DNA from: Tenacibaculum mesophilum
GTDB lineage: Bacteria; Bacteroidota; Bacteroidia; Flavobacteriales; Flavobacteriaceae
Direction of reading: 5' to 3'
DNA: 64,000 nt
Assembly (NCBI RefSeq): GCF_003867075.1
Contig: NZ_CP032544.1
Span: 2,784,001 to 2,848,000, forward strand
Under the pieces are notes generated by a model. The model was not told where the DNA came from, did not search any database, and was given only the letters and a program-made list of their open reading frames with translations. How positions within the stretch are numbered: the stretch's first letter is position 1; each line of letters begins with the position of its first letter. Shown piece by piece: positions 16,745 to 25,483 of the stretch. The translations under genes were made by a program, and so were the position numbers.

Positions 16745-17746
16745 TTACCCTATTTCAGGAATCGTTGCATTTCCAAACTTAGCTTGTACTTCGTCAAAAG
16801 CTGCAAAAACATCTTTAGGATCGTCAGAAGTAACCATTTTCATTCTGTGTTCTTTAAAATGTGGAATTCCCTTAAAATAGTTTGTATAGTGTCTTCTTGT
16901 TTCTACAACACCTAAATGTTCACCTTTCCAGTCAATAGACATTTCTAAATGACGACGAGCCATGTCAACACGTTCAGAAATTGTTGGTTTAGATAAATGT
17001 TCGCCAGTTTTAAAATAATGTTTTACCTCATTAAAAAACCAAGGATATCCAATAGAAGCACGACCAATCATACAACCATCTAATCCGTATTTGTCACGCA
17101 TTTCCATGGCTTTTTCAGGAGAATCAACATCCCCATTTCCAAACACAGGAATATGCATTCTTGGGTTGTTTTTTACTTCAGCAATTGGAGCCCAGTCAGC
17201 ATTACCCTTGTACATTTGAGCACGCGTACGCCCATGAATAGAGATTGCTTTACAGCCAACATCTTGCAAACGTTCGGCAACTTCAACAATTCGAATAGAA
17301 TCATGGTCCCAACCCAAACGAGTTTTTACAGTAATAGGTAAGTTGGTGTGTTTAACCATTGCTTCGGTAAGTTTTACCATCAAGTCAATATCCTTTAAAA
17401 TTCCAGCCCCAGCTCCTTTAGAAACTACTTTTTTTACTGGGCAACCGAAATTGATATCAATAATATCTGGATTCGTTTTTTCAACAATCTCAACTGAACG
17501 TAACATAGAATCTAAATTTGCGCCAAAAATTTGAATCCCCACGGGGCGCTCCTTTTCGTAAATATCTAGCTTCATTACACTCTTTGCTGCATCGCGAATC
17601 AATCCTTCCGAAGAAATAAATTCAGTATACACCACATCAGCACCGTTTTCTTTACATAAAGCTCTAAACGGTGGATCACTCACATCTTCCATTGGCGCTA
17701 ATAACAGCGGGAAATCAGGAAGTTCTATGTTACCTATTTTTATCAT
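16745..17746 (-). CDS. dusB: tRNA-dihydrouridine synthase
   Basis: The 333-residue TIM-barrel flavoprotein reduces uridine to dihydrouridine in the tRNA D-loop using FMN and NADPH. 'LLLAPMEDVSDPPFR' (residues 14-28) is the FMN-binding start, and 'DINFGCPVKKV' holds the catalytic Cys102. 'HGRTRAQMYKG' and 'GNGDV' follow, as expected. The pattern fits DusB best among the Dus families. The convergent permease ends 8 bases away. A -7-like TAACTTTG lies just upstream of its ATG. Confidence 0.94.
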   Translation of the reverse strand: MIKIGNIELPDFPLLLAPMEDVSDPPFRALCKENGADVVYTEFISSEGLIRDAAKSVMKLDIYEKERPVGIQIFGANLDSMLRSVEIVEKTNPDIIDINFGCPVKKVVSKGAGAGILKDIDLMVKLTEAMVKHTNLPITVKTRLGWDHDSIRIVEVAERLQDVGCKAISIHGRTRAQMYKGNADWAPIAEVKNNPRMHIPVFGNGDVDSPEKAMEMRDKYGLDGCMIGRASIGYPWFFNEVKHYFKTGEHLSKPTISERVDMARRHLEMSIDWKGEHLGVVETRRHYTNYFKGIPHFKEHRMKMVTSDDPKDVFAAFDEVQAKFGNATIPEIG

Positions 17747-17750
17747 GCTG

Positions 17751-17758
17751 CAAAGTTA
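17751..17758 (-). promoter_or_regulatory. -7 box of dusB with a near-leaderless transcript
   Basis: On the minus strand TAACTTTG ends 4 bases before the dusB start codon, so transcription would start at or very close to the ATG. No TTTG is found 17-20 bases upstream, so the -33 half is weak. Confidence 0.4.
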
Positions 17759-17775
17759 CTTTTTTTTAAGTAATT

Positions 17776-18564
17776 ATGTATATTTCGCTTTTTAACTCAC
17801 AAACTTTTTTATTGAAACTTCCTTTTGAGCCTATTTTGTTCGGTTACACGATTAATATTCATCTTGTTTTAGAATATTTAGCATTTTTTTTAGCTTTTCG
17901 TTATTATGTTTTCTTGCGTAAGAAAAAAGAAGACGATATTTCTTCTCAGAATAGGTTGTCAATTATTTTAGGAGCTGCAGCTGGAGCTTTAATTGGTTCT
18001 CGATTGGTGGGAGTGTTAGAAAATCCTTTAGTCTCTTTTTCTACAGAAAACATAATTCAAATTTTGAATACAAAAACAATTATGGGAGGCTTGTTTGGTG
18101 GCTTGTTAGGTGTTGAAATTGCGAAAAAAATAATAGGAGAAACAAAATCGTCGGGTGATTTGTTTGTGCTCCCAATAATTGTAGGAATTTTTATAGGAAG
18201 GATAGGATGTTTTCTTTCTGGAATTAATGAATTTACTTATGGAAGAGAAACTGCTTCTTTCTTAGGTATGGATTTAGGGGATGGAGTATTAAGGCACCCA
18301 GTTGCATTATATGAGCTTGTGTTTTTAGTAGGGTTATTCATCAGTTTAAAATACCTAAAGAAAGAATACATTTTACAATCAGGAGAACTTTTTAAGTTTT
18401 TTATGTTAGCTTATTTTGGTTTTCGCTTTTGTATAGAGTTTTTAAAACCCAATACTTTTTTAATTTTTGGTTTAAGCACTATTCAAATACTATGTATAGT
18501 TTGTTATGTATATTACACAAAATTTATAATTCTAAAAATAAAAAATGCCAGAAAGAAAATATAA
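17776..18564 (+). CDS. Lgt-like membrane protein (prolipoprotein diacylglyceryl transferase paralogue)
   Basis: The 262-residue polytopic protein has the Lgt layout. 'GRIGCFLSG' (141-149) aligns with the Lgt signature (E. coli Arg143 region), 'HPVALYE' (174-180) with HPxQLYE, and 'YFGFRFCIEF' (213-222) with the late arginine helix. However, the His of the FHGG loop (E. coli His103) is replaced by Phe107 in 'GGLFGGLLG', and the Asn after 'RIG' (E. coli Asn146) by Cys145. It is therefore probably not the housekeeping Lgt. It overlaps the downstream radical SAM gene by 20 bases, so a joint role on a diacylglycerol or phosphatidylglycerol substrate is likely but inferred. Confidence 0.75.
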   Translation: MYISLFNSQTFLLKLPFEPILFGYTINIHLVLEYLAFFLAFRYYVFLRKKKEDDISSQNRLSIILGAAAGALIGSRLVGVLENPLVSFSTENIIQILNTKTIMGGLFGGLLGVEIAKKIIGETKSSGDLFVLPIIVGIFIGRIGCFLSGINEFTYGRETASFLGMDLGDGVLRHPVALYELVFLVGLFISLKYLKKEYILQSGELFKFFMLAYFGFRFCIEFLKPNTFLIFGLSTIQILCIVCYVYYTKFIILKIKNARKKI

Positions 18565-19936
18565 CTACTACGATTTTACATTGAGTTTATGTCCTGAATG
18601 TTTAAAAAGAGTAGATGCCAAAATAGTATTTGAAGACGACAAGGTTTATATGCTTAAGCGTTGTAGAGAACATGGAAGTTCAAAAGTGTTAATAGCAGAT
18701 GATATTGAATATTATAAAAATATCAGAAACTATAACAAACCTAGTGAAATGCCCTATACGTTTAATACAAAAACAGATTATGGATGTCCTTATGATTGCG
18801 GATTATGTCCAGATCATGAACAGCATTCATGTTTAACCGTTGTTGAGGTTACCGATAGATGTAATTTAACTTGCCCTACTTGTTATGCAGGTTCATCACC
18901 TACGTATGGACGCCATCGAACACTAGAAGAAGTAAAAGCGATGTTAGATGCTGTGGTGAAAAATGAAAAAGAACCTGATGTAGTACAAATCAGTGGAGGA
19001 GAGCCAACGATACACCCTCAATTTTGGGAAATTTTAGACTATGCAAAATCACTTCCTATCCGACATTTAATGTTGAATACTAACGGGATTAAAATAGCGA
19101 AAGACGTTGCTTTTGCTGAACGATTGAAAACCTATACACCCGATTTTGAAATTTACTTACAGTTTGATTCCTTTGAAGATAGTGTGTTGAGAGAGTTGAG
19201 AGGAGCAGACTTGAATGAAATTCGCAGACAAGCAATCGAAAACTTGAATAAGTTAAATCTATCAACAACTTTAGTAGTTACGCTTCAAAAAGGATTAAAT
19301 GATCACGAAATAGGTAAAGTAATTGATTATGCCTTGCAGCAAAAGTGTGTGAGAGGGGTTACGTTTCAACCAACACAAATAGCTGGAAGGTTAGAAGGCT
19401 TTAATCCAGAAACGGATAGAATGACGCTTACTGAAGTTAGAAGAAAAATAATGGAACAAACAGATGTTTTCAACGCTGACGATTTAATTCCAGTACCTTG
19501 TAATCCTGATGCTTTGGTAATGGGATATGCTCTAAAATTGGGAGGAGAAGTGTTTCCGTTAACTAGGTATATTAATCCCAATGATTTGTTAGATAATAGT
19601 AAAAACACCATTATTTATGAGCAAGATGAAGCGCTACACGGAAAAATGATAGAGTTATTTAGTACGGGGAATTCTGTTGAAGTGGCAGAAGAAAATTTAA
19701 AATCAATCATGTGTTGTTTACCAAATATTGATGCGCCAGAGTTAGGGTACGATAATTTATTTAGAGTTATAATCATGCAGTTTATTGATGCTTATAATTT
19801 TGATGTACGAGCGGTAAAAAAATCATGTGTACACATAGTAGATAAAGACAATAAAATTATTCCTTTTGAAACAATGAATCTCTTTTATAGGGATGATAAA
19901 AAAGAATATTTAGAAAAGTTAAGACAAGAAATATAA
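18545..19936 (+). CDS. Radical SAM enzyme of the MJ0619/tetraether-lipid-synthase (Tes) type
   Basis: The 463-residue protein has the radical SAM motif Cys106-x3-Cys110-x2-Cys113 in 'VEVTDRCNLTCPTCYA', then 'ISGGEPT' (149-155). Before it are a rubredoxin-like N-terminus (Cys16, Cys19, Cys40) and a second CxxxCxxC group, Cys81, Cys85, Cys88, with Cys96. Late cysteines 319, 390, 391 and 428 lie in 'PVPCNPDALVMG', 'MCCLP' and 'KKSCVHIV'. This cysteine plan matches my memory of archaeal MJ0619/Tes, which joins lipid chains carbon to carbon and contains several FeS clusters plus a mononuclear iron. The exact substrate here is unknown. It is coupled to the Lgt-like gene. Confidence 0.8.
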   Translation: MPERKYNYYDFTLSLCPECLKRVDAKIVFEDDKVYMLKRCREHGSSKVLIADDIEYYKNIRNYNKPSEMPYTFNTKTDYGCPYDCGLCPDHEQHSCLTVVEVTDRCNLTCPTCYAGSSPTYGRHRTLEEVKAMLDAVVKNEKEPDVVQISGGEPTIHPQFWEILDYAKSLPIRHLMLNTNGIKIAKDVAFAERLKTYTPDFEIYLQFDSFEDSVLRELRGADLNEIRRQAIENLNKLNLSTTLVVTLQKGLNDHEIGKVIDYALQQKCVRGVTFQPTQIAGRLEGFNPETDRMTLTEVRRKIMEQTDVFNADDLIPVPCNPDALVMGYALKLGGEVFPLTRYINPNDLLDNSKNTIIYEQDEALHGKMIELFSTGNSVEVAEENLKSIMCCLPNIDAPELGYDNLFRVIIMQFIDAYNFDVRAVKKSCVHIVDKDNKIIPFETMNLFYRDDKKEYLEKLRQEI

Positions 19937-19946
19937 GAAAAAGGAT

Positions 19947-20144
19947 ATGGTATTTTTAGAAGTAGGCGATCTTTCAGGTTTATTCGTAATTATAGGTTTA
20001 ATTATGTTTGGTCCACCCGTGTTACTAGCTGTTATTGGAGCAGCTATTAGAAAAAAAAGTAAAACAGCTTCAAAAATATTTTACATACTAGCTGTTTTGT
20101 ATCTGATAATTGGATTAGGTATATGTGGTAGTATGCTTACCTAA
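19947..20144 (+). CDS. Small two-helix membrane protein
   Basis: The 65-residue protein has two hydrophobic helices (about 11-33 and 43-62) separated by a basic loop 'RKKSKTASK'. No family is recognised. It starts 10 bases after the radical SAM stop and is probably the third gene of that operon, possibly a membrane anchor or accessory subunit. The promoter of lepA follows it, so the operon ends here. Confidence 0.55.
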   Translation: MVFLEVGDLSGLFVIIGLIMFGPPVLLAVIGAAIRKKSKTASKIFYILAVLYLIIGLGICGSMLT

Positions 20145-20174
20145 ATAAGAGTATAATTTTCGCTATTTATTTTG

Positions 20175-20205
20175 TTTGTAGTAGCCTGCAAATAAAGTAT
20201 CTTTG
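20175..20205 (+). promoter_or_regulatory. Consensus Bacteroidota promoter of lepA
   Basis: TTTG (20175-20178), exactly 19 bases, then TATCTTTG (20198-20205): a full match to the TTTG-N19-TAnnTTTG consensus. The lepA start is 106 bases downstream, leaving a long leader. Confidence 0.82.
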
Positions 20206-20311
20206 CAAATTACAAGTAGTTAGAATTACGACGAATGAATCCATTCTAGATATTGAGCTAATAAAAGTTTATGTTACATGTTTAGAAATGGCTTGAGAAA
20301 CTTTACATTGA

Positions 20312-22108
20312 ATGAAGAACATTAGAAATTTTTGCATAATTGCACATATTGATCATGGTAAAAGTACCCTTGCAGATAGATTATTAGACTATACAGGGTC
20401 GGTTACTGAGCGTGAAAAACAAAATCAGTTACTTGATAACATGGATTTAGAACGTGAACGTGGAATTACCATTAAGTCACACGCTATTCAGATGGACTAT
20501 GTTTATGAAGGTGAAGATTATATATTAAACCTAATTGACACTCCAGGTCACGTAGATTTTTCTTATGAAGTTTCTCGTTCTATTGCAGCATGTGAAGGAG
20601 CATTGCTAATTGTAGATGCGGCACAAAGTATACAAGCACAAACTATTTCTAACTTATACCTAGCGTTAGAAAATGATTTGGAAATTATTCCAGTATTAAA
20701 TAAAGTAGATTTACCTTCAGCAAACCCAGAGGAAGTAACAGATGATATTGTTGATTTATTAGGGTGTGAGCCAGAAGATGTAATTCACGCAAGTGGAAAA
20801 ACAGGTTTTGGAGTAGATAATATTTTAAAGGCAATTATTGAAAAAATTCCTTCACCGAGTGGAAATCCCGATGCACCTTTAAAAGCATTGATTTTCGATT
20901 CAGTATACAATTCGTATCGTGGAATTGAAACCTACTTTAGAGTAATTGATGGTTCTATTAAAAAGAATCAACAAATAAAGTTTATGGCTACAGGAAGGCA
21001 GTATGGAGCCGATGAAGTAGGAACTTTAAAACTAAGCCAAGTTGTAAAAAACGAAATAAAAACAGGTGATGTAGGGTATTTAATTACAGGAATTAAAGCA
21101 GCGAAGGAAGTAAAAGTAGGAGATACTATTACCGATTTTGCCAATCCAACTACAGATAGAATTGAAGGATTTGAAGATGTAAAACCAATGGTATTCGCAG
21201 GAATTTACCCTGTAGATACTGAAGATTACGAGGAACTACGTGCTTCAATGGAAAAGCTACAATTAAATGATGCTTCCTTAGTTTTTCAACCAGAAAGTTC
21301 AGCAGCACTTGGTTTTGGTTTCCGATGTGGATTCTTAGGAATGTTACACATGGAAATTATTCAAGAGCGTCTAGAACGTGAATTTAATATGACGGTAATT
21401 ACTACGGTTCCTAACGTAAGTTACCATGCATTCACGAAGAAAAATCCTGATGAGGTTATTATAGTGAATAACCCATCAGATTTACCAGATCCATCAAAGT
21501 TAGATAGGGTAGAAGAACCATTTATCAAAGCTTCAATTATTACAAAGGCCGATTTTGTAGGACAAGTAATGTCGCTTTGTATTGAAAAACGCGGACAAAT
21601 TGTAAATCAAACTTATTTAACTCCAGAGCGAGTGGAGTTAATTTTTGATATGCCGTTGGCAGAAATCGTTTTTGATTTTTACGATAGATTAAAAACAGTA
21701 TCTAAAGGATATGCGTCGTTCGATTATCATCCAATAGGAATGCAAAAGTCAAAGTTAGTTCGTGTAGATATGTTACTTAATGGACAAATAGTTGATGCGC
21801 TTTCAGCTCTATTACACGATAGTAATGCGTATTCAATAGGAAAACGTATTTGTGAAAAGTTAAAAGAATTGATTCCAAGACAACAATTTGATATTCCTAT
21901 TCAAGCAGCAATTGGAGCAAAAATTATTGCTCGTGAAACTGTAAAAGCTTTACGTAAAGATGTAACTGCAAAATGTTATGGAGGAGATATTTCTCGTAAA
22001 CGTAAATTATTAGAGAAGCAGAAAAAAGGTAAAAAACGTATGCGTCAAGTAGGAAATGTAGAAATTCCACAGCAAGCGTTTATGGCAGTGTTGAAGTTGA
22101 ATGACTAG
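20312..22108 (+). CDS. lepA: Elongation factor 4
   Basis: LepA (EF4) is a ribosomal GTPase linked to 30S assembly and back-translocation under stress. The 598-residue protein has G1 'AHIDHGKST' (11-19), the switch I 'RERGITIKS', G3 'DTPGHVDFS', and G4 'NKVD'. The EF-G-like domains III and V follow, and the C-terminal domain unique to LepA includes '[19 protein letters not shown]' near 560. Length is exactly as expected. A consensus promoter lies upstream and a very strong terminator downstream, so it is monocistronic. Confidence 0.97.
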   Translation: MKNIRNFCIIAHIDHGKSTLADRLLDYTGSVTEREKQNQLLDNMDLERERGITIKSHAIQMDYVYEGEDYILNLIDTPGHVDFSYEVSRSIAACEGALLIVDAAQSIQAQTISNLYLALENDLEIIPVLNKVDLPSANPEEVTDDIVDLLGCEPEDVIHASGKTGFGVDNILKAIIEKIPSPSGNPDAPLKALIFDSVYNSYRGIETYFRVIDGSIKKNQQIKFMATGRQYGADEVGTLKLSQVVKNEIKTGDVGYLITGIKAAKEVKVGDTITDFANPTTDRIEGFEDVKPMVFAGIYPVDTEDYEELRASMEKLQLNDASLVFQPESSAALGFGFRCGFLGMLHMEIIQERLEREFNMTVITTVPNVSYHAFTKKNPDEVIIVNNPSDLPDPSKLDRVEEPFIKASIITKADFVGQVMSLCIEKRGQIVNQTYLTPERVELIFDMPLAEIVFDFYDRLKTVSKGYASFDYHPIGMQKSKLVRVDMLLNGQIVDALSALLHDSNAYSIGKRICEKLKELIPRQQFDIPIQAAIGAKIIARETVKALRKDVTAKCYGGDISRKRKLLEKQKKGKKRMRQVGNVEIPQQAFMAVLKLND

Positions 22109-22144
22109 TTTTTTTGAAATTAGAATAGATAAACAAGAACATAT

Positions 22145-22181
22145 AAAAACCCCGTTTTGATGAAATCAAAACGGGGTTTTT
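22145..22181. terminator. Strong bidirectional terminator between lepA and the zinc peptidase
   Basis: A perfect 17-bp stem (22145-22161 with 22165-22181) with a GAA triloop, A-run on the left and T-run on the right, can stop transcription from lepA and from the convergent gene ending at 22221. Confidence 0.92.
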
Positions 22182-22220
22182 ATATTAGATTATCAAATTT
22201 CCAAATTGTTACATTAAATT

Positions 22221-22919
22221 TTAATCCCTATTTCCTAAAACTTGCAAAGCCCAATACAATAGCATTGCTAAAGAACCTAGAGCAGCTACTAAATACGTTC
22301 TTGCAGCCCATTTTAAAGCGTCTTTAGATCCAGCTAGTTCTTCACGAGTAACCATGTTTTTATTTTCTAACCAAGCTAAGGCTCTATTACTCGCATCATA
22401 CTCAACAGGTAAGGTAACAAAGCTAAAAACAGTACCTAAAGCCATAAATGCTAAACCAGCTAAAGCAATATAAAAACCAATACCTGTACTACCAGAAGCA
22501 GCACCAAAAGCAATACCACCAATTACCATCCATTGAGAAAAACGAGAAGTAATACTTACCATAGGTACTAGTTTAGATCGCATTTGTAAATATTGATAAG
22601 CTCTAGCATGCTGTACAGCATGCCCTACCTCGTGAGCAGCTACAGCAGCTGCGGCAGCATTTCGTTGGTTGTACACAGCTTCACTCAAGTTTACAGTTTT
22701 GTTTTGAGGGTTGTAATGATCGGTTAACATACCTGGTGTAGAAATTACCTGAACATCGTAAATACCGTGATCAGCTAGCATTTTTTGTGCAATTTCAGCA
22801 CCACTCATACCGTTTCGTAAATGAACTTGAGAGTATTTTTTAAACTTTCTTTTTAACGTATTACTCACTAACCAACTGAAAAGAGATATAATACCAATTA
22901 GAATATAAAATCCTATCAT
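22221..22919 (-). CDS. Zinc metallopeptidase, YugP family
   Basis: The 232-residue membrane protein has an N-terminal helix (1-20), the zinc-binding HEVGH motif at residues 96-100 in 'AAHEVGHAVQH', and two or three C-terminal membrane helices (about 130-165 and 210-228). 'LPVEYDASNRALAWLE' near 170-185 supplies the third ligand region seen in this family. These are integral-membrane proteases of unknown physiological substrate (Zn_peptidase_2). It is divergent from ansA and convergent with lepA. Confidence 0.85.
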   Translation of the reverse strand: MIGFYILIGIISLFSWLVSNTLKRKFKKYSQVHLRNGMSGAEIAQKMLADHGIYDVQVISTPGMLTDHYNPQNKTVNLSEAVYNQRNAAAAAVAAHEVGHAVQHARAYQYLQMRSKLVPMVSITSRFSQWMVIGGIAFGAASGSTGIGFYIALAGLAFMALGTVFSFVTLPVEYDASNRALAWLENKNMVTREELAGSKDALKWAARTYLVAALGSLAMLLYWALQVLGNRD

Positions 22920-23013
22920 AATCTATATAGTTTTAAAATTTTGTATCATTTTTGTTGGTTAAATTTACAACATAAATTATTCCAAATTATTAACGGTATA
23001 AAAAAATGTCAAA

Positions 23014-24045
23014 ATGGCAAATCAACCTAAAATTTTAATAGTTTACACAGGCGGAACTATTGGTATGGTTAAAGACTATAATACGGGAGCGTTAAAAGCA
23101 TTTGATTTTAGTCAAATCTCAAGTAAAATTCCAGAATTACAGCAGCTTAATTGCGAAATTAATACAATATCGTTTGATGAACCAATTGATTCATCAAACA
23201 TGAGTGTACATTATTATATACAAATAGCAGATATAATCTCCGATAATTATGACAAGTTTGACGGATTTGTAGTGCTAACGGGCTCAGACACCATGTCGTA
23301 TACATCGTCTACAATAAGTTTTATGTTTGAAAATTTACAAAAGCCTGTGATTTTTACGGGATCACAATTGCCTATTGGAGATTTACGTACAGATGCTAAA
23401 GAAAATTTAATTACATCTATACAAGTAGCATCAGCCTATGAAAATGGCAAACCAGTAATTCAAGAAGTAGGATTATATTTTGAATATAAATTATATAGAG
23501 CAAACAGAACTACAAAAATAAATGCTGAACAATTCGAAGCATTTGCTTCTATGAACTATCCCCCTTTAGCAGAAAGTGGTGTGCATTTAAACTTTAATTA
23601 TCCATTATTACTTAAACCTAAAGAAAATCAAAGTGATTTAGTAGTAAGAAAGAACCTTGATAATCACGTGGCTATTTTAAAGTTATTTCCAGGTATTACA
23701 GAATCTGTAGTGAGAAGTTTTATGAATATCCCAGATTTAAAAGGTATTATTTTAGAAACTTACGGATCAGGAAATGCACCAACCGAAAAATGGTTTGTTG
23801 ATTTATTAGAGGAATCGGTTAGCAAAGGAATTTACATAGTTAACGTAACTCAATGTAAAGGAGGAAGTGTAATTTTAGGACATTATGAAACAAGTTCAGA
23901 ATTAAAACGCATTGGTATTGTTGATGGTAAGGATATTACAACAGAAACAGCCATTGCTAAAATGATGTATTTGTTAGGAGAAAAGCTTTCAAAAGAAGAT
24001 TTTACGCATTATTTTCAAACACCCCTAAGGGGAGAAATGGCATAG
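23014..24045 (+). CDS. ansA: Type I L-asparaginase
   Basis: The 343-residue cytosolic enzyme (no signal peptide) hydrolyses asparagine to aspartate and ammonia. Both threonine motifs are present: 'YTGGTIGMV' (11-19) with Thr15, and 'LTGSDTMSYT' (88-97) with the second Thr-Asp pair. The C-terminal regulatory domain includes 'ILETYGSGNAP' and 'VTQCKGG'. This is the type I form rather than the secreted type II. In flavobacteria it commonly lies just before an ExbB/ExbD operon, as here; a functional link is not established. Confidence 0.92.
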   Translation: MANQPKILIVYTGGTIGMVKDYNTGALKAFDFSQISSKIPELQQLNCEINTISFDEPIDSSNMSVHYYIQIADIISDNYDKFDGFVVLTGSDTMSYTSSTISFMFENLQKPVIFTGSQLPIGDLRTDAKENLITSIQVASAYENGKPVIQEVGLYFEYKLYRANRTTKINAEQFEAFASMNYPPLAESGVHLNFNYPLLLKPKENQSDLVVRKNLDNHVAILKLFPGITESVVRSFMNIPDLKGIILETYGSGNAPTEKWFVDLLEESVSKGIYIVNVTQCKGGSVILGHYETSSELKRIGIVDGKDITTETAIAKMMYLLGEKLSKEDFTHYFQTPLRGEMA

Positions 24046-24297
24046 TTTGTAAATAAATCGTTAATTTTGTGCTTGTAACTGCTTGAAATAGTATAGAAAA
24101 GAGTTAAAAAAGGAGTGATTAATAGAAATCCTAGAGATTTTTTTTAATGTACCAACATTTTTTTGTTACTTGCCACTCTGTAAAATTAAAAGCGTAATAA
24201 GTACAAGTAAAGAATTACTTATTTGTAAAAAATTAAGTTTTTCATGGTAAAATTTGTATTTTTAACCCGTTAACTATTTAAAATTAATTATAACAAA

Positions 24298-25026
24298 ATG
24301 AAAAAAGTAGTAAATATCCTAACTATTGCAGGATTTATGTTTTTAGGAGCTATTCAGTCAACTTATGCTCAAGACGCAGCAGCGGCAGAAGGATCAGAAA
24401 CTTTTCACCAAATCTTAAAAAGATACTTTATTGATGGTGGGCCTGGTTTTATGGGAATTGTATTAGTAGCCTTAATTTTAGGTTTAGCCATTGCAATTGA
24501 AAGAATTATTTATTTAAACATGGCTACAACTAATACTAAAAAATTAGTAGCTAGCGTTGACGAAGCATTAAGTTCAGGTGGTGTAGAAGCTGCTAAAGAA
24601 GTTTGTAGAAATACAAAAGGTCCTGTTGCCTCTATCTTTTACCAAGGTTTAGAAAGAGCAGATGAAGGATTAGAAGCTGCTGAAAAAGCTGTTGTAGGAT
24701 ACGGTGGTGTACAAATGGGCTTATTAGAAAAGAACATTTCATGGATTTCGTTATTTATTGCGTTAGCACCAATGTTAGGATTTATGGGGACTGTAATTGG
24801 TATGATCGGAGCATTTGATTCGATTGCTGTAGCTAACGATATTTCTCCTGCAGTAGTAGCAACTGGTATTAAAGTAGCACTTTTAACTACAGTATTTGGA
24901 TTAATAGTAGCAATTATCTTACAAATTTTTTATAACTACATTATCTCTAAGGTAGATAGTATTGTTAATAATATGGAAGATGCATCTATTTCTTTAATCG
25001 ACTTACTAGCTAAGTATAAAAAATAA
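24298..25026 (+). CDS. exbB: MotA/TolQ/ExbB proton-channel protein
   Basis: The 242-residue protein forms the proton-driven ring that energises TonB-dependent transport. A helix at 1-24 ending '...TYAQD' looks like a cleavable signal peptide, as seen in long ExbB proteins. Three helices follow (about 52-72, 145-170, 190-215), with 'LGFMGTVIGMIGAFDSIA' and 'TTVFGLIVAI' as the conserved channel helices. It starts an operon with a small membrane protein and two ExbD proteins. TolQ is a possible alternative name; no TolB/Pal genes are nearby. Confidence 0.9.
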   Translation: MKKVVNILTIAGFMFLGAIQSTYAQDAAAAEGSETFHQILKRYFIDGGPGFMGIVLVALILGLAIAIERIIYLNMATTNTKKLVASVDEALSSGGVEAAKEVCRNTKGPVASIFYQGLERADEGLEAAEKAVVGYGGVQMGLLEKNISWISLFIALAPMLGFMGTVIGMIGAFDSIAVANDISPAVVATGIKVALLTTVFGLIVAIILQIFYNYIISKVDSIVNNMEDASISLIDLLAKYKK

Positions 25027-25033
25027 TTAAAGA

Positions 25034-25477
25034 ATGAAGAACAGTAAATTAATAACAATAATAGTAGCATTGCTTTCTCTAGTAGGGATAGTCTTGTTTA
25101 TTATGACAATGGGAGCTGATGAAGAGGATCCAATTGCTTTATCAAAGGCAGTTTCTCCGTTAGTAACTTATTCGCTGATATTACTAATATTAACAGCAGG
25201 AGTTACAGTTTTAGCTTCAATTTTGAGTTTATTTAAGAATCCAGAAGCTTTGAAGAAGTCATTACTTGGCTTATTAGCGATGGGAGTGTTATTAGTAATT
25301 TCTTATATGCTTGCTAGTGATAGCCAAGTTTTAGGGGCTACTAAAGAGGTTGTAGCTGAAGCAGGTAGTAGTGTTTCTAAATACACAAGTACAGGTATTT
25401 GGCTAAGTATTATATTAATAGTAATCGCAGGAGGTTTCTTTGTTTGGGATTTATTAAAAGGAATAGTTAAATCATAA
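25034..25477 (+). CDS. Membrane protein of the ExbB-ExbD operon
   Basis: The 147-residue protein has about four membrane helices (7-26, 42-66, 75-92, 122-143) with short loops and no recognised motif. It lies between exbB (7 bases) and the first exbD (6 bases), the usual place of an unnamed membrane subunit in flavobacterial Exb operons. It may modify or stabilise the motor; this is inferred from location only. Confidence 0.7.
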   Translation: MKNSKLITIIVALLSLVGIVLFIMTMGADEEDPIALSKAVSPLVTYSLILLILTAGVTVLASILSLFKNPEALKKSLLGLLAMGVLLVISYMLASDSQVLGATKEVVAEAGSSVSKYTSTGIWLSIILIVIAGGFFVWDLLKGIVKS

Positions 25478-25483
25478 GTTAAT

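Noticed and set aside
17776..18564. Housekeeping prolipoprotein diacylglyceryl transferase (lgt)
   Set aside because: Two residues important in E. coli Lgt are changed and it is coupled to a radical SAM gene, so I call it Lgt-like rather than lgt.
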